Source of the DNA: Labilibaculum antarcticum
GTDB taxonomy: Bacteria > Bacteroidota > Bacteroidia > Bacteroidales > Marinifilaceae
Direction of reading: 5' to 3'
DNA length: 64,000 nt
Assembly (NCBI RefSeq): GCF_002356295.1
Contig: NZ_AP018042.1
Location: 558,001 to 622,000, forward strand
Position 1 is the stretch's first letter; every line of letters begins with the position of its first letter. The translations under genes and the position numbers were made by a program. Under the pieces are notes generated by a model that was not told where the DNA came from, ran no database searches, and worked only from the letters and a program-made list of their open reading frames with translations. Positions 24,376-33,900 of this stretch are shown here, one piece after another.

Positions 24376-24776
24376 AAGAGAAATTCATTTAATTATTACT
24401 ATAGAACCATTTATTTATAAAGATACATCCTATTACTGCCCCTTTCTTAAAACATTGCTGTACTCTCAAGGGAACATAAATAATCACACCACTATAAACG
24501 ACTGTAAATCAAGCTCTTTTATTTAATAAACTCACTCTCTCCGCCATGCAGAAATGCAATAGAAGAAAAAGGTGTGGCATTCGCTATAGATTAGAAAGGT
24601 TGCAAACGGATCAATTCAAATTCCATATAGAGTAATTTTATGTGCCCCTGAAAGCTACAATTCTCTGCCATCAACATAGTATACTCAATTTAATAGCTGA
24701 CTTTTTCGTCACTCCAACACAATAAAATCCAAGACAAAAATTATCTTTACTTCTCTAAAAATTTAAAGCACTATTA

Positions 24777-26321
24777 ATGAGCAATAAAACCGTAATTTCC
24801 TTTACAAACGCATATGTGCAATATCTTAATCAGATTCTACTTGAAAACATTAGTCTTACTGTTAAATCGGGTGAACAATGGGCCGTAATCGGAGAAAGCG
24901 GCTCGGGGAAAAGTGCTCTTTTAAAAACAATTGCAGGCAAATTCCATATCTCAAAAGGAGAATTCACACATCCATTTCTGGATGAAAAAGCTAAAAAAAA
25001 GAAACAAGTTCTCTTTACCTGGAAAAATTTAATCAGTCAGGTTTCGCCAAAGCATAACTTCACAAATCTATCCAACACCACCATTTTTTACTACCAACAA
25101 CGCTTTAACTCTTCCGACTCGGAGGACACTTTAACCGTTGAGCAGTTTCTTTCACAAATAGAATCATCAACTTCGGCCATAACATGGACGTTAAATAAAG
25201 TAATGAATCGCCTGCATCTTCAAGAATTGAAAGACAAACATCTGATTAAACTTTCCAATGGAGAAACAAAAAGACTACTTATCGCCAAAGCATTACTAAA
25301 AAATCCCTCTCTGATCCTATTAGACAATCCACTCACCGGACTCGATATAGATACACGAAAGGATATCAATAATCTGATCACTGAAATATCAGAATCTGGT
25401 ATTAGTATCATTATGGCGACCTCACCAAACGAAATACCAGAGGCAATTACTCACATTGCTGTTCTTGAGGATGGAAAAATCGCAAAAATCCTTCCCCGAT
25501 ATGAATTCAAACCGGAAAATTTACATTTCTCAGCCATATCGGAAATTGATAGCCAAGAACTAAAAAAACTACTGGCGTCAAGCAGGCAAGAAAATTTTGA
25601 AAACATCGTTAAAATGAAAAATGTAGTGATTAAATATGGTGAAAACACCATTCTTGATCATGTAAACTGGACTATAAAGCAAGGTGAACGTTGGGCATTA
25701 CTTGGCCACAATGGCGCGGGAAAATCAACTTTACTAAGCTTAGTCAACGGAGATAATCCGCAGGCATATGCCAACAACATATCTCTTTTTGATGTAAAAA
25801 GGGGAAGCGGTGAAAGCATATGGGATATTAAAAAGAAAATCGGTTTTGTCTCTCCTGAATTCTTTCAATACTTTCCTAATGGAAATTCTTGCCTGCAGGT
25901 AATTGAATCAGGTTTTTACGACACATTAGGTCTCTTTCGGAAATCAAATCCTGGAAAAGTTGAAATTGCAAAACGATGGATGGAACTCCTAGAAATTGAG
26001 AACTCTGCCACCAAACTATTCAAAAATGTATCGGCAAGTACTCAACGATTGTGCTTGCTTGCCCGTGCGCTGGTAAAAAATCCGCCATTGCTGATTTTCG
26101 ATGAACCAACTCAAGGCTTGGACAGCCATCAACAAAATAATTTCAAATACATTATTGAAAAAATATGTGAACACAGCAATGTAAGTTTAATATATGTGAG
26201 CCATTACTATCACGACATACCGAAAAGTGTTCAAAACATTTTAAAGTTAGAAAAGGGAAAACAAATTGAATATTTAGAAAAGGACATTTTACAAATTGAA
26301 AAAACGGGGTTCAATCAGTAA
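24777..26321 (+). CDS. Tandem ABC ATPase, ModF/PhrA-like
   Basis: A 514-residue protein with two ABC ATPase domains and no membrane segments. Domain 1 has Walker A GESGSGKS (39-46), signature LSNGETKR and Walker B LILLDNP, with Asn where the catalytic Glu is usual. Domain 2 has Walker A GHNGAGKS (about 310-317), a degenerate signature (VSASTQR) and Walker B LLIFDEP. The length and layout match ModF-like proteins, sometimes annotated as molybdate ABC ATPases, whose partner and substrate are poorly known. It stands alone on the plus strand beside the tRNA gene and looks like core genome rather than part of the PUL. No permease is next to it. Confidence 0.8.
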   Translation: MSNKTVISFTNAYVQYLNQILLENISLTVKSGEQWAVIGESGSGKSALLKTIAGKFHISKGEFTHPFLDEKAKKKKQVLFTWKNLISQVSPKHNFTNLSNTTIFYYQQRFNSSDSEDTLTVEQFLSQIESSTSAITWTLNKVMNRLHLQELKDKHLIKLSNGETKRLLIAKALLKNPSLILLDNPLTGLDIDTRKDINNLITEISESGISIIMATSPNEIPEAITHIAVLEDGKIAKILPRYEFKPENLHFSAISEIDSQELKKLLASSRQENFENIVKMKNVVIKYGENTILDHVNWTIKQGERWALLGHNGAGKSTLLSLVNGDNPQAYANNISLFDVKRGSGESIWDIKKKIGFVSPEFFQYFPNGNSCLQVIESGFYDTLGLFRKSNPGKVEIAKRWMELLEIENSATKLFKNVSASTQRLCLLARALVKNPPLLIFDEPTQGLDSHQQNNFKYIIEKICEHSNVSLIYVSHYYHDIPKSVQNILKLEKGKQIEYLEKDILQIEKTGFNQ

Positions 26322-26611
26322 GATTTGACCAATAATACCGATTGGATAAATTCGTAGCCTACATCTCGCCATGCTAAACATAGCTTTCTACATTTATTCC
26401 ATAGGTATTAGACCACGTTTTTTCTCGCTCTCCATGGCTCACAAATTATTTAAAATGGTCTAAAAAGCACATCTATAGTTATTTCCAAAAAACAATGGAT
26501 AACCTAAAAAAATCGTTTGACGGTTCTCAATCATTTTTCTCATAATATCTTTTGTAATCAACTATTTTGTTCTATTTTTGTCCCGCACAATTATCCTATT
26601 GGATATCATCT

Positions 26612-26696
26612 GGAGGGATGACAGAGTGGCCGATTGTGCATGCTTGGAAAGCATGTGTACCGCAAGGTACCGGGGGTTCGAATCCCTCTCTCTCCG
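26612..26696 (+). tRNA. tRNA-Ser (anticodon GGA)
   Basis: The 85-nt sequence folds as a class II tRNA: acceptor stem GGAGGGA with TCTCTCC, an anticodon stem CATGC/GCATG with loop TTGGAAA (anticodon GGA at 26646-26648), a long variable arm (GTACC-GCAA-GGTAC) typical of serine tRNAs, and a T-arm with TTCGAAT. Discriminator base is G. CCA is not encoded. A terminator follows 24 nt later, and a tyrosine integrase gene lies 310 bp downstream, the usual arrangement for an island inserted at a tRNA gene. Confidence 0.96.
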
Positions 26697-26719
26697 CAAC
26701 TTAGGAATCATCCTAAACC

Positions 26720-26756
26720 AAAAGACTGTAAATCTACTGATTTACAGTCTTTTTTG
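26720..26756 (+). terminator. Rho-independent terminator after tRNA-Ser
   Basis: AAGACTGTAAATC (26722-26734) pairs perfectly with GATTTACAGTCTT (26739-26751) around TACT, and a T-run follows. It ends the tRNA transcript. Confidence 0.9.
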
Positions 26757-27005
26757 TTTTTCCCCTATTCATTCTACTACAAATAATATCAATAGGAGTA
26801 AGAACTCTCCGGTGAACAGATTTCAAAATCCACTTTGTTCACCAAAACCAATATAACAAACTGTATCAAAACAGGTTAAACCGCACAAACTTCAAAAATA
26901 AAATTTTAATTGTACTTGATTTTTAGTAAATTTATTAAACATCATTCAATAATTAATCAAAATTCTGAAAAATTCACATTTAGTATGAATTGATTTTATT
27001 AAAGC

Positions 27006-28220
27006 ATGAACACCTTTTCAGCACTTAATATCAGTTTCTTAATTAGAAAGAATCGCTCTAATAAACAGGGTGAGGCTCCAATCTATATGCGTATCTCTGT
27101 AGATGTGGGACGTGTGGAAATTGCAACTGGCAGATACATTAATTTCCAAAATTGGAATAGCAAATTGAATAAAGCTTTTCCTAAAAAGAAAGGTGGTATT
27201 CAAATCAATCAATTTTTAGATGCTCTTAAAAATGCAATCTATGAGCATCATACTGAAATGGTAAAAAATGGTGAATTTATTTCTGCTAAAAAATTGAAAG
27301 CTCGGTTTCTTGGCCTTGATGAAGACAAAAAAACTCTGATACAGGTATTTGAATACCATAACAAGCAAATTTCAGAGTTAATCGGCATTTCATATGCTCC
27401 TGCTACTATTCAAAGGTATATTACGACATTAGATCATATTAAGAGTTTTCTGAAACATCAATACAAGCTAACGGATATTGCTTTATTCCGGATTAAGTAT
27501 TCATTTATAGTCGATTTGGATCACTATTTTAAAACAGTTCGGAAATGCAATAACAACACCACTTATAAGTATATCAAAAATTTAAAAAAAGTAATTAATA
27601 TTGCGATCAAAAATGATTGGCTAAACAAAGATCCTTTTGCAAAATACAAATCAACTTTAGTTGACGTAAAAAGAGAATATCTAAACAAGGTAGAATTACT
27701 AAAACTTCAAGACTTAAAACTATCGACACCTCGATTAGATATTGTTCGGGATATATTTATATTCTCCTGCTATTCAGGATTAGCATATATTGATGTTACA
27801 AATCTTACAACGAATAACATTAGAAATGGTATAGATGGTAATCTTTGGATTATTACACAACGAAAGAAAACCAAAGTACCTTCTAACATTCCTCTGCTTC
27901 CAAAAGCAATACAGCTAATTGATAAATACAAATTGTTCCCTGCAAAAAAAACAGAGGAGCATATTCTCCCACATTTGAGTAACCAAAAATTAAATGCTTA
28001 TTTAAAAGAACTGGCAGACTTGGCTTCTATAGACAAGAACTTAACCTTCCATATAGCCAGACATACTTTTGCAACTACAGTAACCTTAGCCAATGGTGTG
28101 CCTATTGAGTCTATTAGTTCTATGCTTGGTCATAAAAATATTAGAACTACTCAAATCTATTCGAAGGTGGTCAATGAAAAAGTCAGCAAAGACATGAACA
28201 AACTCAGAAAAATATTATAA
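27006..28220 (+). CDS. Tyrosine recombinase/integrase (Bacteroidota type)
   Basis: A 404-residue site-specific recombinase: an Arm-type N-terminal domain (about 1-85, with the common start LNISFLIRKNR), a SAM-like core-binding domain (about 105-205) and a C-terminal catalytic domain. Visible catalytic residues are His349 and Arg352 in HIARH, His376 in LGHKN and the nucleophile Tyr385 in IYSKV. The first catalytic Arg, normally in a TGLR-type motif, is replaced by Ala in SGLAYID, as known for the IntDOT-like group of Bacteroides. The gene sits 310 bp past tRNA-Ser, which suggests that it catalysed insertion of a genomic island there. No excisionase or relaxase is next to it. Confidence 0.94.
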   Translation: MNTFSALNISFLIRKNRSNKQGEAPIYMRISVDVGRVEIATGRYINFQNWNSKLNKAFPKKKGGIQINQFLDALKNAIYEHHTEMVKNGEFISAKKLKARFLGLDEDKKTLIQVFEYHNKQISELIGISYAPATIQRYITTLDHIKSFLKHQYKLTDIALFRIKYSFIVDLDHYFKTVRKCNNNTTYKYIKNLKKVINIAIKNDWLNKDPFAKYKSTLVDVKREYLNKVELLKLQDLKLSTPRLDIVRDIFIFSCYSGLAYIDVTNLTTNNIRNGIDGNLWIITQRKKTKVPSNIPLLPKAIQLIDKYKLFPAKKTEEHILPHLSNQKLNAYLKELADLASIDKNLTFHIARHTFATTVTLANGVPIESISSMLGHKNIRTTQIYSKVVNEKVSKDMNKLRKIL

Positions 28221-28338
28221 TTTACTTGACCCATTCCACTACCATAGAATAAGATTGTTCTCCCATTTTAACTCCTCCCCTTTTTAATATTCTTTTACTA
28301 TACAATTTCTAAATAGAGACCACCGGGATGTTATTAAG

Positions 28339-28357
28339 GTTTTGGTCGCACCAAAAC
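28339..28357. repeat. Short perfect hairpin
   Basis: GTTTTGGT pairs with ACCAAAAC around CGC. The bases after it (ATAAACTTGC) resemble those after the hairpin at 29125-29143 (ACATCTTGC), hinting at one repeated module. Confidence 0.5.
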
Positions 28358-28536
28358 ATAAACTTGCTTAGTACATCTTCAAAGTGATAACTTAACCTGT
28401 AAATGAATCAACCATTTTATTTTCATCTTATTTTCATACAAGGAGGCCTTCATACTTGCGTAAGCATCCCTTTTTAATTTCAGGTCATGAATTGCCAAAA
28501 GGAAACGGAATAAATGGCCTGTGCGCCGGCTGTGAA

Positions 28537-28656
28537 AATCATTTCAATGTGTTTTAAGCAGGCTTGGCAATGGGCTTTGTATTTTGCAGAATGCAATCAA
28601 TACAAAGCTCTTTGCTGCCTGGCCTGTGCGTAAGAAAAAAACGCTTTGAAATGATT
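28537..28656. ncRNA. Compound stem-loop of about 120 nt, possible structured RNA or recombination site
   Basis: Outer arms AATCATTTCAA (28537-28547) and TTGAAATGATT (28646-28656) pair perfectly. Inside, CAGGC (28559-28563) pairs with GCCTG (28617-28621), and GCTTTGTATT (28574-28583) with AATACAAAGC (28599-28608). The core TTGCA-GAA-TGCAA stacks on this stem with a 2-nt bulge. The direct repeat GGCCTGTGCG occurs at 28516-28525 and 28621-28630. A long bulged stem of this kind can be an RNA or a folded single-strand recombination site. I do not recognise the family, and no promoter is obvious. Confidence 0.45.
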
Positions 28657-28877
28657 GAGCGCGTTTATGCCGAACGCTTTTGTCAATCCACGGCCGATTC
28701 CAACTTTGCTAACGCATGTATTAAGGTCTGTATCTTACAATTTACTACAATCTTACGCCATTATTCTAATTGGTTTCAAAATGGAAATAACTTTATCTCT
28801 CAGAAAGAAGTAATTAACGGATGCAAACCATTAATGCTACCTTAAATCTTTTGGGAATATAAAAACCTCAAAAAACA

Positions 28878-28913
28878 CCATCTGATCTGAAGTGATTAAC
28901 GAAGATCAGATGG
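28878..28913. repeat. Hairpin with 11-bp perfect arms
   Basis: CCATCTGATCT pairs with AGATCAGATGG around a 14-nt loop. It lies 16 bp before another inverted repeat (28929-28965). No T-run follows directly. Confidence 0.6.
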
Positions 28914-28928
28914 CTTTAATAGGCTTTG

Positions 28929-28965
28929 GAAACCTGAATGCGAATTAAAATATCACTCAGGTTTC
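28929..28965. repeat. Inverted repeat with 9-bp arms
   Basis: GAAACCTGA and TCAGGTTTC are separated by 19 nt. With 28878-28913 it forms a pair of neighbouring stem-loops. Function unknown. Confidence 0.5.
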
Positions 28966-29061
28966 GACAGCCATCCATCTTCTGTAAAAATAAATTATCT
29001 ATTACACAGGTATTTTTATTATCAAGTAAATATATAAATCACCAACTCTTATCCCCTTACT

Positions 29062-29143
29062 TTGTCCTTTGGACAATCAAGCTTTTCATCCTGGGATGAA
29101 AAGTCCCTGCCGGAAGGCACAAGAGTTTTTGTGGAACAAAAAC
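29062..29143. repeat. Array of four consecutive small hairpins
   Basis: In 82 nt there are TTGTCC-ttt-GGACAA (29062-29076), CTTTTCATC-ctgg-GATGAAAAG (29082-29103), TGCC-ggaa-GGCA and GTTTTTGT-gga-ACAAAAAC (29125-29143), all perfect, with gaps of only a few bases. Such regular packing is not expected by chance. It may be a structured RNA or part of a mobile element. Confidence 0.65.
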
Positions 29144-29480
29144 ACATCTTGCATGCCCCTCTTAAGATTGTAGTTATCATTTTTAACCAGACCATTATCC
29201 TTTCTTTAAAACCTTCAAGTGTTAATGATTTTCAGTACTAATGATTCTGATTTTTTACAAAATCATTAAAGGCATTATACTTCGCTGAGCTTCCTCTGTT
29301 CTTGCATCTGTATCTGCTGTGCAATCCAGTTTTTTCCCCATTCCTTGTATTGGAGTTATTTTAAGACCAAACAATTTAAATCAAGTAATTCACCAAAGAA
29401 TCTTGTCAATATAGAATATCAGCAATAAAAATCACAGTAAAATTTCCCCGACTACTATCTTAATTATTTTATTCAACAAT

Positions 29481-30500
29481 TTACATTATGTGTTTTTGCC
29501 ATTTCCATGCCGAAAGAAGCGTTTCATCAAGAGTGCTTTCTGCTTTCCATCCTAATTCTTCATTTGCCAGGCTCGTATCTGCATATATTTTTTCGATATC
29601 GCCTGCACGGCGGACTACAATCTTGTGAGGAACTTTCTCTCCCGTTGCTCTTTCGAATGATTTAATGATCTCGAGAACAGAAACTCCATTCCCCGTACCC
29701 ACGTTAAAATACTCGTAATTCTTTTTGTTTTTATTAGTCAGCAACCTTTCAATGGCCACAACGTGAGCCTTTGCCAAATCTACTACGTGAATGTAATCAC
29801 GAATTGCCGATCCGTCGGGCGTATCGTAATCATTGCCAAACACACTTAATTCGGGGCGAATTCCTGCCACGGTTTGTGTTAGGAAAGGAATTAAATTGTT
29901 GGGCACTCCCAGTGGCAGCTCACCAATTTTAGCCGTAGCATGTGCTCCAATCGGGTTAAAATATCGTAATGCGATCCCTTTTAAACCCGAATAGGCAGCA
30001 ATCGTATCGCGAATAATATCTTCACAAATGGTTTTGGTGTTTCCGTAAGGAGATTCGGCCTCTTTGCGGGGAGTTTGTTCGGTTACCGGCAATCTATCGG
30101 GTTGTCCGTACACCGTGCACGATGATGAAAACACAAGATTTGGCACCTTGTACTCAATCATGCACTCCATGATATTCATCAAAGAGTTCAGGTTGTTGTT
30201 GTAATACATCAATGGTTTTTCGACCGATTCGCCAACCGCTTTCGAGGCAGCAAAATGAATGATGGCGTCCAAATCAGGATATCTCTGAAAGAAATCCTTT
30301 ACTTTTTGTTTGTCCGTTAAGTCAAACTGTTCAAATTTCGGAAGAATGCCAGATATTTCCTGAATCTGTTTCAACACTTCAACTTTCGAATTCGAAAGGT
30401 TATCGACTATGACTACCTCGAAGCCACTGTTTTGCAATTCAACAACGGTATGTGAACCTATAAAACCGGTGCCTCCGGTAACAAGGATTTGTTTGCTCAT
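29481..30500 (-). CDS. galE: UDP-glucose/UDP-galactose 4-epimerase
   Basis: A 339-residue extended short-chain dehydrogenase. It has the NAD-binding GGTGFIGSH near residues 9-17, the SSSCTVYG segment with the active-site Ser/Thr region (about 125-132) and the catalytic pair Tyr152/Lys156 in YGNTK. The length and the ALRYFNPIGAH segment are those of GalE. It interconverts UDP-glucose and UDP-galactose in the cytoplasm, the last step of galactose entry; many such enzymes also use UDP-GalNAc. It is the last gene of the minus-strand region C and lies 422 bp from the GH31 gene, beyond a terminator, so it probably has its own promoter. Its presence supports galactose as a product of the pathway. 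Confidence 0.96.
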   Translation of the reverse strand: MSKQILVTGGTGFIGSHTVVELQNSGFEVVIVDNLSNSKVEVLKQIQEISGILPKFEQFDLTDKQKVKDFFQRYPDLDAIIHFAASKAVGESVEKPLMYYNNNLNSLMNIMECMIEYKVPNLVFSSSCTVYGQPDRLPVTEQTPRKEAESPYGNTKTICEDIIRDTIAAYSGLKGIALRYFNPIGAHATAKIGELPLGVPNNLIPFLTQTVAGIRPELSVFGNDYDTPDGSAIRDYIHVVDLAKAHVVAIERLLTNKNKKNYEYFNVGTGNGVSVLEIIKSFERATGEKVPHKIVVRRAGDIEKIYADTSLANEELGWKAESTLDETLLSAWKWQKHIM

Positions 30501-30602
30501 TTAATATAATTTAGTATCGATAATCAAAAACAATAATAGTGTAGTCTAATAATCAATAAAGACAAATACTTCACTATTGCTTAAACTAAGCCTATAATTT
30601 TC

Positions 30603-30755
30603 TTAATGAAAATGGAATTGTCCTTTATAATTTGCTTTAATTAAGTTTTTCACCTCTGTTATGCCTGCTCCTTTTAGCGTTAAATCAATTGGAGTATTGG
30701 TTTCCCATGCCCCGCGAGTAAAAGCAAGGTCTTCGATTGATTTGGTTTTGTTAGC
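30603..30755 (-). pseudogene. Duplicated 3' end of the GH109-type oxidoreductase gene
   Basis: About 50 codons on the minus strand, ending with the stop at 30603-30605, read FTRGAWETNTPIDLTLKGAG and ITEVKNLIKANYKGQ. They match the last 50 residues of the intact gene at 35248-36732 with only scattered changes. Nothing of the rest of the gene is present upstream. So a second copy of this gene once lay here, and the GH31 gene is flanked by two copies of its 3' end. Confidence 0.88.
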
Positions 30756-30864
30756 GGAAAAGAAACTTAAAACTTTCAGTAAAATTGAAGATTCCAGGAC
30801 TTGGGTGAACTCTACGCCTCAAATTTCCACAACCACCTACTAAAAGTAATGTAAGCATTCGAAC

Positions 30865-30899
30865 ATAAAATAGGTTGTCCACATTTGGACAGCCTATTT
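30865..30899 (-). terminator. Terminator after the modular GH31 gene
   Basis: AATAGGTTGTCC (30869-30880) and GGACAGCCTATT (30887-30898) pair with one G-T wobble around a 6-nt loop. On the minus strand TTTTAT follows. It lies 24 bp past the GH31 stop. Its TGTCC/GGACA core recurs in the hairpins at 39796-39834 and 40303-40330. Confidence 0.8.
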
Positions 30900-30922
30900 C
30901 GTTATTTGGCAATTGCTTTAAT

Positions 30923-33900
30923 TTAGAACTTTACCGTATTCAGGTATTTATCAACAGCCAGCCCATTTTGTAACTTTAAGTTGAATTCAAAAAAACGTTT
31001 AGCTTTAAACTGAAGAATCAGGATTGTTCCGTCGCCTTCTAAGGTTGGCTGATCGCCCACGTTTACAAAAGTTGGGTACAAAACTCTATCGCCGTTGGAA
31101 TGCAATCGGTTGTAAGTCATGTTGTCCATTTCTTTTGTATCAACCGATTTCAAGCCAACATACTCAAGAACGCTGCTGTTATATGGAATAGCAAAACTAA
31201 AGGCATTTACTGACTTAAGCATACTGCCATCCACATTAATTTCAACCATTTCCCCGGCTTGGTATTTACTTTTCGAAGCGGACAAAATTAGTTTCCCTTT
31301 CACTTTTTCTATTGGTGTGTTACTAATTCCACCATCAAGTTGAGTGCTTACATTTGAAATATCGTAAGCGTCGATCAATCCATTCTTATTTACATCCCCA
31401 CGACTTACATACCCGAAATCACTATCTCCTTCACGCAAGCCTGTATAATTCATGTACGATGTCTGGTCGTTGCTGTCGATCACGCCATCGTTGTTGATAT
31501 CACCCGGCAGGAAGCTTTCTGTTCCCGGAACTTTGAAGATATAAAGTTGTCGGCCCGAACCAAAGTGGTTATTCGTTTTATCAACCACCATTTTGATATA
31601 ACGAGCTACCGCTTGGTCCTTCAATATGAATGTTTTCACTTCATTATCGGCTTTCCACTCAAAACTACCAGCATCTGTCCAGTTTTCTTTGTCGTCGCTG
31701 TACAAGAATTTACCACTTTGAATGATCCCATTTCTTCCGCTTAGGCGTGGTAAATAAACAATTTTCTCTAATTGGTTGATAGATTTCAAGTCGATTATGC
31801 TTTCAAAGTGATCGACTTTCTCTGAGTATTTGGTGTGCATCATTGAATTTTCATCGAAGTCGAACAATCGATTAAAGCCATGTCCACCCTGCATCATAGT
31901 CGCACTTTCAGCCGTGATTCCCTTAATGGCAAATTGCAGCGGATCACCTTGTGTTTTAGCAGTGAAGTTAGCCCATTCTGAATTTCCACTTTTATTAACG
32001 GCTCTGGCCTTGAATGTGTATTCTGTTTCCGGAGTTAAATTTCCGAACAGCAATTCGTTATCTTTGATGTTAGAATACAACATTCCGTCAAACTGAAGTT
32101 CGTAGCAATCAGCATTGGCTATTTTATCCCAGATTGGTTTCAAAGTATATGCCGTAGCATTACTGTCAAGAACAGTCGGATTTTTCACTGTCGACAACTC
32201 CCCGGTATTTTTAAGTATCTGGTTTACCGAATTAAATTCATAACCGGTAAGCTTAAGGCTAATGTTGTTTTGGCTAATATCTGTTTTTCCAACCTTCACT
32301 AACAATTGCGCATTTTTGGTGATGTTTACTTTTTCAAATTCACTTCCTTTTGTGGCAAACTGGTTCATGTTTGTCTCCGGATTGTAATAGTAAACATTCG
32401 TGCGAGCGTTGAAGTCTTGTATTGATTTCACGTTCTTCATGCGCACTTTTTTGCCATTTATTTTAGCTGTAATTTTTTGTGGCTGACTGCTTACGTTGAT
32501 CCGGAATTCAGTTTCTTTTTCTTTTACAAAACCATTAAAAAACCCTTTTGTAGGTTCTACAAGGATATTCACCACATCGCCATCGACCACCGACTCAATC
32601 TGTGTTGTAATGTATTGCTCACGAATGTAATCGGTGGTTAAACCATCATCATCGTATTCAACAAAGGATGAATTTCCGTAGGGATAAATTTCGTAAATTC
32701 TCCGTTGCCGGTTTATTTCACTTACATTATTGTTCGGATTCGCCATTGGAATGATGGCTCCTCTTTTTACGAATACCGGTAATTTCCAAATTGGTGCATC
32801 GAAATTATTGATGATTCGTCCCCCCTCGTAAACCTGACCTGAAAAATAGTCCACCCAACTTCCCTGGGGTAAATAAATATGGTTTCGAATATCGTTGCCC
32901 AATGTGTCGGATTTTGTGTCTTGATAGATGGGAGCAACAAGGAAATTGGGGCCCAACATAAATTGATATTCGGTATTTTCTCCTAAAGTATAAGGATTTT
33001 CTTCTTCCAGGAACATTGCTCTCATGACTGGCATTCCGTCAACCGCTTCATGAGCTACACTGTAAACGTAAGGCAATAATTCCGATTTAAGCTTCAAATA
33101 GTTGCGGTTGATTGACGTTGTAGGTTCGCACAAAGCGTGCGGATATTTTTCGTTTGCACCCCAGCCATCCATATTCAACTGCATAAGCGTAAATGCTTTC
33201 CATTGAAAATCGCGCGTATTAACGATCTGATTACCACCTCCGAATATACCATCCATATCATTTGAGATGTTTGGTTGTCCCGATAAGCCCGATCCAATAA
33301 ATGTTGGAATGTGGAATCGAATGTACTCCCAAGTACCGCCGGTTTGATCGCCCGACCAGATCGTGGCATATCGTTGCGTTCCTGCCCAGCCATCGAGTGA
33401 AATAATGAATGGTCTGGCCTTATTTCCATGCTCCTGCATGATTTCAGCGGCATCCTGTACTCCGTTCAATCCAAAAGAATATCCAGCACCTACCCAAGCC
33501 ACATCGGTTTTAAGTACACGAACACCTGCTTCCCCAACTTCTTTCACAATATCACGTTGTAAAAGTGCTTCAATGGTATCAATGGGGTGCAGGTCCGATT
33601 GAGTCCACAAACCAATTTCAACACCAGTATTACGGGCGTAATCGCCAAACTCTTTCAGGTTTGCAATATTGCCATCCAAACTTGAAGTCTGTCCGTATCC
33701 GGCACCATAACCATCGTTAGGTAAAATCCAGCCCAATGGCATGTCGTGATTTTTATAGCGATCTATAACGGCTCTGGCCGAGAATTGATAGTTATCTTTC
33801 TCACCGTTTAGCGATTCTTTGGTGCCACTATTGTCTTTTTGCGATTCTTTGTAACGTTTCCCATCCTCGAAAAGAATTCCTTTAGGATTCTCTTTCCAGT

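Larger units (their letters stand above)
23577..24776. other. 1.2-kb region without an intact gene
   Basis: Between the regulator and the ABC ATPase there is no convincing gene. It holds a perfect hairpin (23732-23754), a stretch that looks like decayed transposase (about 23915-24125), and a second hairpin (24347-24375). A frame of 85 codons at 24269-24526 has no recognisable domain and contains the second hairpin, so I do not call it a gene. The piece 24530-24544 shares ten bases with the 3' end of the tRNA-Ser gene. Confidence 0.6.
28221..29480. other. 1.26-kb gene-free, hairpin-rich region
   Basis: No credible gene is seen on either strand between the integrase and galE; the longest plus frame (28564-28845) runs through a strong hairpin and has no known domain. 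At least nine perfect or near-perfect short stem-loops lie here, annotated one by one below. Such density is far above that of the other gaps in this window. The region could hold structured RNA, mobile-element ends or recombination sites. Confidence 0.65.

Noticed and set aside
24269-24526. Plus-strand frame of 85 codons in the gap before the ABC ATPase
   Set aside because: No domain, contains a perfect hairpin and lies among relics; a chance frame in A/T-rich sequence is more likely.
24535-24544. Ten-base match to the tRNA-Ser 3' end, as a possible att site
   Set aside because: The match is short and made of CT repeats, lies upstream of the tRNA and leaves the integrase outside the interval; chance is likely.
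26578-26856. Plus-strand frame of 92 codons
   Set aside because: It contains the whole tRNA-Ser gene and its terminator, so it is not a protein gene.
28564-28845. Plus-strand frame of 93 codons downstream of the integrase
   Set aside because: It runs through the strong compound stem-loop, has no recognisable domain and no clear ribosome binding site; its composition follows the hairpin, not coding use.
30661-30843. Plus-strand frame of 60 codons
   Set aside because: It is antisense to the duplicated 3' end of the GH109-type gene, which explains the sequence.
33175-33602. Overlapping frames on both strands inside the GH31 gene
   Set aside because: They are shadow frames of a gene whose catalytic motifs are intact in the main frame.
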